From Symsagittifera roscoffensis (taxonomy: Eukaryota; Xenacoelomorpha; Acoela; Convolutidae): 64,000 nt of DNA. Made by a program: the position numbers and the translations under genes. The stretch covers positions 10,213,716 to 10,277,715 of the forward strand of contig NC_087067.1 of NCBI RefSeq assembly GCF_963678635.1. The letters run 5' to 3'. Shown piece by piece: positions 56,791-64,000 of this stretch (within the stretch, counting starts at the first letter, position 1; each line of letters begins with the position of its first letter). The notes below the pieces were generated by a model. That model was not told where the DNA came from. It did not search any database and saw nothing but the letters and a program-made list of their open reading frames with translations.

Positions 56791-58738
56791 CAGACGGAAA
56801 ACACAACCACCAGCAATGAGCAAATTTTTATTCTTTTTCGAGCGTCCACTTAACCATCAACACAGGTTTAGACGCCAATTGATCCGAAAAACAAAAAAAG
56901 CGAAAGCAAATTGTTGCCATGAAAAAATCACTTTTTTTTGGAAATACAAAAATTCAATTTCAACACAGGCGAAGCGAAGCTTCACACCACTTGCGGCACA
57001 ATACAAACAAAGTAACATCAGTCGAAAAAAAATTAAGATATTGACAAAACTAAGAACCAAATTTTTCGAAAGTCTCGATAAAAAACAACTACAGGCAAGA
57101 GTAAACATGGAGGTACGTGTTTAACATTGAATGAGTTTTCTGCACTGATGCGACATGAAAAAAGTTATTTCAAAAATAGGACTTTGCCTAAAACATTGAT
57201 TGTTTCTCTGCTAAAATAAAAGAGACGAGTAAAAATTTTGAGATAATCAATTTTCCCAAGGAGATAACATTTCTCCTACAAAAAAAATAAGAAACCGCTG
57301 CTTCTTCAGCAACATTTATTGCAACCCGCTCTTTGAATGGAACTTTTCATCTCAGATTTGATTTGTAAATTTGAAATTTTTAAGAACCCTTCAGCAAACT
57401 TTCCAAAATCTATAAAGTTTTTCTTCACAAAGTAAGTCATGGTGACTTAAGCAGAGAAGATTTCCAAAGCCGGGATCCTCGAATGAACACAACCTGAGAA
57501 CTGTCCCGGTAGTTTTCGCGTAAAGTCAATGATATTTCAAAAAACTGTCAAATTTTCGAAATTTTGACTTCTTTGAAGGCCATAACTTTGCTACAACAAA
57601 CTGGGCATAGCTTACTTGAAAGGTACGCTTTCAACAACCTGTTCATTTAATTAAACCAATAATATCAATTTTGGCAAAATAGTTAGCGAGAAACGTCAAA
57701 AAAAACTATCAACAAATCGACATTTAACTTTCCAGAAGTCCGCTAAGGCACAAAAGCTTCACACTACCAGTTATCTCATTGAACCCGAAATATCAGACTC
57801 GGGAGAAAAATTTTCGAGAAAATCCAAAATCTTTTAAAAAAAACTGTCACAAAAACCAAATTGTTTTTTCTACCGAGGGCTAAAACGTTTGAAGTCAAAA
57901 AAAATTGGGCGTGGTCGCTTAAGCAAATGAACTTATCGCGTCCCGTTCTGAGAATTGAACCAAAAAATCTCAGGTATGGCACGGTAGTTTTTGAGAGTAT
58001 TCAGATCAAAAACTTGACTATTCCGAGGGCCATAACTTTATGAGCAATATGGGGGTAGGATGTGATCAATATAATGTGAGCCTTATGAGCGATATATATT
58101 AGTGCAGACAGAGGAATAAGTGGTCTTTCAATTGACAACCCTTTTTGATAATAAGAAGTTTCTGAGAAAGTAAAATTTTTGCAAAAAGTGAAAAAGAAAT
58201 TCCAAAATGAAACTTTAGCAAACAGCCCTGTAAACATACAACCAGCTTAAAAAGTGCGGAGGGGAGTGTTATAGCTGTGTTGATCTTGAAACGTTCCGAA
58301 ATTTGGTCCTCAAACCGATGAAGAAAAAAAGCCGCAATGATTTTGGCCGAAGAATTTCTTTTAGCTAAAAAAAAAAATCTGAAGTCAAGTTATGTAAAAC
58401 TACATGTAAGTCAAACACTGAAAACAATTTTTAAAAATGCGCGCAGAAAAAAGCGATTCCAAGATGGGCCAACTAAGCCAACAACAGATAAGCACACAAA
58501 TAATTGGCTGACAATTCATTTGAAACAGAATATTTCCCCTCTCAGACTCGAACCCAGTACCTTTGCCGTCCCAGGCATATTCGTTATCTACAGGCTAAGT
58601 TGGCCCGGAACGCTATGAAATTTGAATACATAATGAAACAAGGTAGAGATGAGTCCAGATGAATCCTGTGGACAAAGTTGTTAACGGAAAAAAAGTCTAC
58701 TCGGCTGCAATACCGTAGCTTACCGCAAGGGTAAAAAA
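56791..58738 (+). repeat. ~1.97-kb tandem array, unit C
   Basis: Third unit, more diverged in its second half (for example CTATCAACAAATCG, GGGGGTAGGATG). Followed by an incomplete fourth start at 58739 and a further short one at about 58925. Confidence 0.9.
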
Positions 58739-61380
58739 CAGACGGAAAACACAGCCACCAGCAATGAGCAAATTTATAGTCTTTTTCGATCGTCCACTTA
58801 ACCAACAACACAAGTTTAGACGCCAATTGATCCGAAAACATAAAATGCCAAAGGAAATTGTTGTCATGAAAAAATCAACAATACGAATCAACAATGAAAA
58901 TACGAAAAATACCATCTCAAAAAAAAAAAACGGACGGAATAGACAACCACCAGCATTAAGCACGTTTTTAGTATTTTCCGAGCTTCCAATAAGCGAACAA
59001 CACGTTGTTAGACGCTAATTGATCCTAAAATAATAAAAAAAATTGTTGTCATAAATTAATTTATCTGTAAACTGATGCAAAAAGGTTCACTTAACCGACA
59101 AAACAAGAGCCGAAATCATTAAGACCGAAGGAATTTTGTAGACAAAAAAACGGAAAAAATACCAGTCAGGTATAGCAATTTTTAAAAACTACAGGATTTA
59201 ATCAACAACACTTGAGACTGTAATACATCAACAACTGAAATGAAAATTGGCTACATTGCAAAAAAAAATGTGACAAAACAGAAGCCGACAAACTATAGTC
59301 CGACTAATCCATTTTTCACGGAAAACATCAATTTCACACTGGAGAGATTAAGGTCTGGTCGGGACTCGAGCACTTGACCATAGGTTGCAAAAGCAACTGC
59401 ATTAACTCCAGACCAAGTGCGATGAGGCCTGGATGCTGCTAAGGTGCGATTAAAAAAAGCAACATCAATTTCATTTACAAATATGTAAGAAAAGTTGTTT
59501 ACCGAAAAAAAATTTGCGATTACACAAGACACTTGCTCTCGCAAATGTAAAAAGAAAATCGTATGAAATTGTTAATTTTTTCCGAACTATTTTTCAATGG
59601 TCTCGAATGAAATTCATTTAGAGCAAAACATACCAAGAAAGCACTGGCTAGTAAAAACGCATTTTTAAAAAACTTATGAATCGATAACTACACGGACTTA
59701 ACTTAGGTGGACTACGGTTTAGCCGAAAAAATGCACTTAACATTAAAAAAAAACTCAAAAAAACGCAATCAAAAAATTTCGAAATCCCCCTAGCGCGCAC
59801 ACACAAATAAAAGTCGTCATCGCCCTTTAAATAACAAGTTGATGCGACTAAGCCAATACCAGTTACGCCGATTCCTTTAAAGCCGAATATAAGTCACCAT
59901 ACCAAATCATAAACTAACTTCTAAACGAACAACACGCTCCCCAAAAATATGACAATCCACGACCTCTGCTCTATTTTTTTCGTAGATACGATCAAGCTGA
60001 CAAAATCCATAATGACGAGAAAATTACTCGCTCAATCTTAACAATTCCCAAAATTCCAAACAAATGCTATGAAGACAACGAGAGCCAAAGTAATCTGAAA
60101 ACGCATCATCTAAGTACTTCAAAAAATCGACCCATAATTAAACGTTTTTTTTCTGATTTCGATTTCGTTATTATGCCGGATATGGTCATCAGGAGTGAAA
60201 AAATTTCTCTGATAAAAATCAAAAATTATCTCACACAATCGAATATAAGAGCAGTTAATAAAAAAACCTACAATATGTGCAGCAGCGAACGTCATGAGAC
60301 GTACGATTACCAAAATATCTCTCCTAACTCGAATGAAGAAAAAATATTTTTTTTCTACTGATAATTATCCTATAATTACTTTTGAATTTAAAAAAACTGA
60401 ACGGAGCCAAGGTAGAAATGTAAAAAAAATCAACAAACTCAAAAAAAAAAACGAAACTGATTGATTTTTTGAACACTTTTCAAATTTCGAAAATATCACG
60501 TACACGTTTCTGAATTTCCAAAAATTTTATACCTGATCCTTTTTTAAGATAAACTAACTCAACTAGAGAAAACCAGTTCGAAAAACTTTATTTCGCTGGT
60601 AATTCCGCAAAATAAGATTTTTGAAGCTAAAGGTCAATTTACGTTTTTTCGCCCTATTTGCACACCGAGAGGGTAGTTTGAAATGTGTAGTTATCAACAA
60701 ATTTACGCGTAATTTTCTGACACAGTCAACAGCTACGTTCCAGAAATGTATTTTGTAAAATATGGCGACCAATGCAACTTGAAAATCACTTTGAGCATCA
60801 CAACGATCCTTTTATTTTCTGCCATCATATTCAAAGAAACCTTGTTGGGAAGCGGTCTGAGAAAAAACCAGATACTAAAAACTCATACAAACAGGTTTAA
60901 ATCTAACGATCAGCGTCAACAACTTACAAAGATGAAGACGTATGAAGGCCGCAGCTTAGACACTTCGTAAATGGTTTACCAAATAACATTCTCTGAAAAG
61001 CAAACGAGACTCGTCAATACAGTCGAGAGGTATGCAATACATGATTAAAAATAACGTACGGCAATGAACTATTTTAAGATAGAATTTAATAAAAATGGTT
61101 ACAAAAAATTTTAAATAATAATTCAAAAGTTTTCGCACATTTTGTGCATCATCAGTATTAAAATTTTTTACAATATTTACAGAATGATCAAAGATCTGAA
61201 AAAATGAGAAACATGTCTAAAAATGCTCTTATACTATTTTCTCTATGCTTTTCACTCTATTTACTCTATAACTATTTAAAAACGCCCTAATGTGACATTC
61301 GACCAGAATGAACGAAAATTCAGATTCGGCGATTTCGAATTGTTAGCAGCTAACCTTCCGAATTGACAGTTTCAAGAGAT
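58739..61380. other. Array edge and unannotated flank
   Basis: 58739-59035 has two short copies of the unit start. 59340-59440 is tRNA-like. 60400-60720 is a dispersed-repeat copy. The remainder is AT-rich with no supported gene. Confidence 0.5.
59340..59440 (-). repeat. tRNA-derived segment
   Basis: Minus strand: TTGGTCTGGAGTTAATGC (A-box-like), a GTTGC...GCAAC hairpin, and GTGCTCGAGTCCCGACCAG (B-box-like). GGTCTGG and CCAGACC could pair, but spacing is too short for a canonical tRNA. Confidence 0.5.
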
Positions 61381-64000
61381 TAGTGACGTTATTGGGACGA
61401 TTAGTCAAACGGTGAAGGTCAAGATATTCTGGTATTTTCAAATTTTAAAAATTCGAATTGAGAAGTCGCATTTCCGAGAAACGGCAAAAACCTCCATTTT
61501 TGAAGTAAACCAGAAAAAATCAGAACAACAGTAGTTGCGACGAAAATAACTACGAGAATTTAGAATATTGGAATCGAGGAAAACAGCAGAGTTAGCAGAG
61601 ACCGTTCCGAGTTGCAACGATTGTGTCGCTACAATCGTTGCAAGGCCGTTCACAACAGCGGTGAAGGGTGGAGGGGCAGCCTTCCGCAAGGAAGATAAGG
61701 GCGTTATTTCCCGGGATTCAGGAATCCGGAGGGGTCTCGGGATTTGAACTGAAACTGTTTTATATAAACTTCTAGCTTCCTGGTTATGTCTTAAATTGAA
61801 TTTATTTAACATCTGAATTCATTTTACGACGATGAGAACCTAGGAGTTGAGGGAAAGGGTTGATCCATCTTCAATGTAGATGATGTTTTTTATCTACTGC
61901 ACAAAAACAATAATAATATGATAAGTAGTAGTAGCCCTGTTTTTAGGAGTGACCTCGTGGTCTCGGGATATAGAGACCCAGCCATGAGCTCACTAATTTT
62001 GCATGTAAGTAAGTTATTTTGAGCGTTCTGGTCGAAGCCTGAGAACAGTAATGTTTTTGTCGACCCGATGTTGAAAAGACCACCAAAAGAACTGGCTTTG
62101 GTAGAGACGGTGAAAAGCATGTCGAGCTCTGTTTAGACGTTGGCCAGTCGTCTCAGAACCTAGCTTTATTTTCCGTCGATATGTATTTCCGGGCGAATGT
62201 TAGATAAATGTTTTTATGGCGCTCCTGGGTGTTATTGTTTTTTAACATCATGACCGGCAGAACCCTTAACGAGCACTCCGCGCCGAGCGGATGCTCATAA
62301 TACTGCGCTTAATAGACCTTAACCGCCGGGGCGGAAGGGTAGTTAGGAACCGAAATTCTTTCGGATTACCGTGAATAGCTTTTTAACCTAGTTAAGACCG
62401 AAAATTCACGTCCAGGAAGGGTGGGGGGATTGGCCGTCCCCTCGTTCCCTGAGAGTTTTGTGACCAAAAACACTTAAAGATATATATAAAATCAAACAAA
62501 CAGTAGTATAGTACCCAAGAAAAACAAAAAATATAAAAAAACAACCGAAAAAACCAAAAACAGTAAAAAAGTTTAAAAAATCAGTAGAAATCACCCCCCC
62601 AGACAAGATGTGATCAAACCCTCCCGTTTGTAGTTGATAGATATATTGTTGTTACAGGCATTTAAATCAATCAGAATCGTTACGATCCTTTTTGTAGCCC
62701 GTTTGTGAGGTTTGTACTGTAGGGTTGTTTGAGTATTTAAGCACGTTAATAATAATTTGCGCTCAATCCGGAAGGGTCTGCTGATTTGCGCTCAATCCGG
62801 AGGGGTCTTGGTAGAAAACTGATCCGGCAAGCAGTACAAGGAGCAACAAGAAGGGGCTCAAAGACAATGACAGTCGACTGTTGGGTATCCTTAACAAGTT
62901 TTGTATCCCTTTTGGTACAAAAAATAAGATAGTAATCTGTGGGGGGCTCGACAGTTCTGCACTGTAGTGACCCTTCACCGAACTACGAAAATCCGAGTTA
63001 AGCACCTTAATTCGGATATTGAACAAACCCTGAGGGGTATATTATAATACTATCACTTATATAGCCTATAACATTACTCCTATCTCGTTTTTCAGTGAAA
63101 AACACAGTAAGCGGACCGGTTTTTAGGGTCAAAAAAGCGATATTTTGATCCCCCCACAAATCGCGATTTTTGAACTATCGATTTTTTTTTGAAACGGAAA
63201 AAAGCGCTAAATTAGTGAGTTACATGGTAACTGTGCTTTTATAATCGGTAGAGCCGGTTGAGTTTGGTTCAGAAGTGGTTGGAACTATTTTGGTACCAAA
63301 AACCGAATTTTCGCGATTTTTGAGAAAACGGAATATTATAAAATCAGAAAAATTTTTGGAAATTTTTAAATTAGGACAGTAAAAATAGTTGTTCGGACAA
63401 CGTCCACTAGTGAATTTACAGGTTTTAAGACCCGTTTCCCGAAAATCTTCCGGATTACAGAGAAATCGAATTTATCGTGTTTGATTCAGTGGATTCATCA
63501 ATCCGGAGGGGTCCAAATAGCATAGTTTTTCGCAAATTTTTTAAACTAAAACGTTTTAGATTGGGAATTTTTTGTTTTGAACTAGAACACTATAGATCTT
63601 CTGAGCTCGGATCAATAATTTTTAGGTCAAAAAGAACAGAATTGCGAAAAAAGTTAAGCGGAACCTATAAGAGAGACGTTTTTTGACTTTGGAAAAAAGA
63701 GGTTTTTATTAATAACTTTGGAACTACTGGACAGATCCAGTTGATCTTGGTACCATTAGATCAGAAAATTGATGAGCTTACTAATAGGAACAAAAATTAT
63801 TCAAAAAAGTAAGCAGGAAAATTTTTTGAGATTGTTTTTAACAGATTCACCAATTCGGGAGGCTAGACCCTTCACGTTTTATAATTTTTTTTGGAAGGCC
63901 CTTACACCCCTACCAAAGGGTAGAAACGGTTGAATAAGGCAATTTTACGCTGTTATAGAAGAATAGGAAAGGCTAAAGGCACCGGAAAACCTTGAGAGAG
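61381..64000. other. Compositionally distinct, unrecognised region
   Basis: G+C is visibly higher in 61600-62450. ATCCGGA(G/A)GGGTC occurs near 61725, 62768, 62797 and 63500. 61612-61643 is a perfect 13-bp hairpin. 62278-62303 forms GAGCACTCCGC/GCGGATGCTC with one bulge. No domain is recognised in any frame; it may be the end of a large mobile element or another kind of locus. Confidence 0.4.

Noticed and set aside
59375-59440. Possible tRNA gene with pairing GGTCTGG/CCAGACC
   Set aside because: Only about 63 nt between ends with a four-base anticodon-position loop; not a canonical tRNA.
61890-62400. Mitochondrial rRNA-like fragment (GTCGACCCGATGTTG resembles the LSU rRNA phrase CGACCTCGATGTTG)
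   Set aside because: The similarity is one short phrase; surrounding sequence does not follow rRNA order, so I do not call a NUMT or rRNA.

Overview
The window is nuclear DNA from an animal. It is AT-rich, has GT-AG introns with T-rich acceptors, long repeat-filled introns and retroelements, and shows no bacterial gene organisation. I cannot name the species. The close packing of two same-strand genes described below would fit a lineage that uses spliced-leader trans-splicing (for example tunicates, flatworms, nematodes and some crustaceans), but that is inference.

Two host genes are recognisable, both on the minus strand. The main one is a CLEC16A/ema/gop-1 orthologue, rebuilt here as 21 coding exons from about 50908 down to 3141. 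All junctions are phase-consistent and the predicted protein is about 1,221 aa (or about 1,159 aa with an alternative end). CLEC16A proteins act on endosomes and autophagosomes and scaffold a ubiquitin-ligase complex for mitophagy. Directly upstream (51044-52008) are the last three coding exons of a probable mitochondrial ribosomal protein mL40 (MRPL40). Its stop codon is only about 135 bp from the CLEC16A start codon, and that ATG directly follows a T-tract-CAG acceptor. This looks like an operon.

The rest is mobile DNA, mostly inside CLEC16A introns. Intron 17 (10335-23889) holds a satellite-like array, two partial copies of a decayed LINE, and an apparently young Ty1/Copia retrotransposon with one 1,310-aa ORF, 194-bp LTRs that look identical, and a 5-bp target duplication. 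The Copia sits inside a short inverted-repeat transposon, which itself sits inside an older repeat. Another decayed LINE endonuclease region occupies 1-1275. Several MITEs with GGCTCTTTT... termini make 8-bp target duplications. Foldback repeats, tRNA-derived SINE-like repeats, a 1.93-kb tandem duplication (25161-29014) and a three-unit array of about 1.97 kb (52858-58738) fill much of the remainder. A short hairpin core (GCGAAG-N5-CTTCGC with flanking CACAGAG) recurs at least 14 times in otherwise different repeats, always in one orientation.

From about 61.4 kb to the end the base composition changes, and I recognise no gene there.
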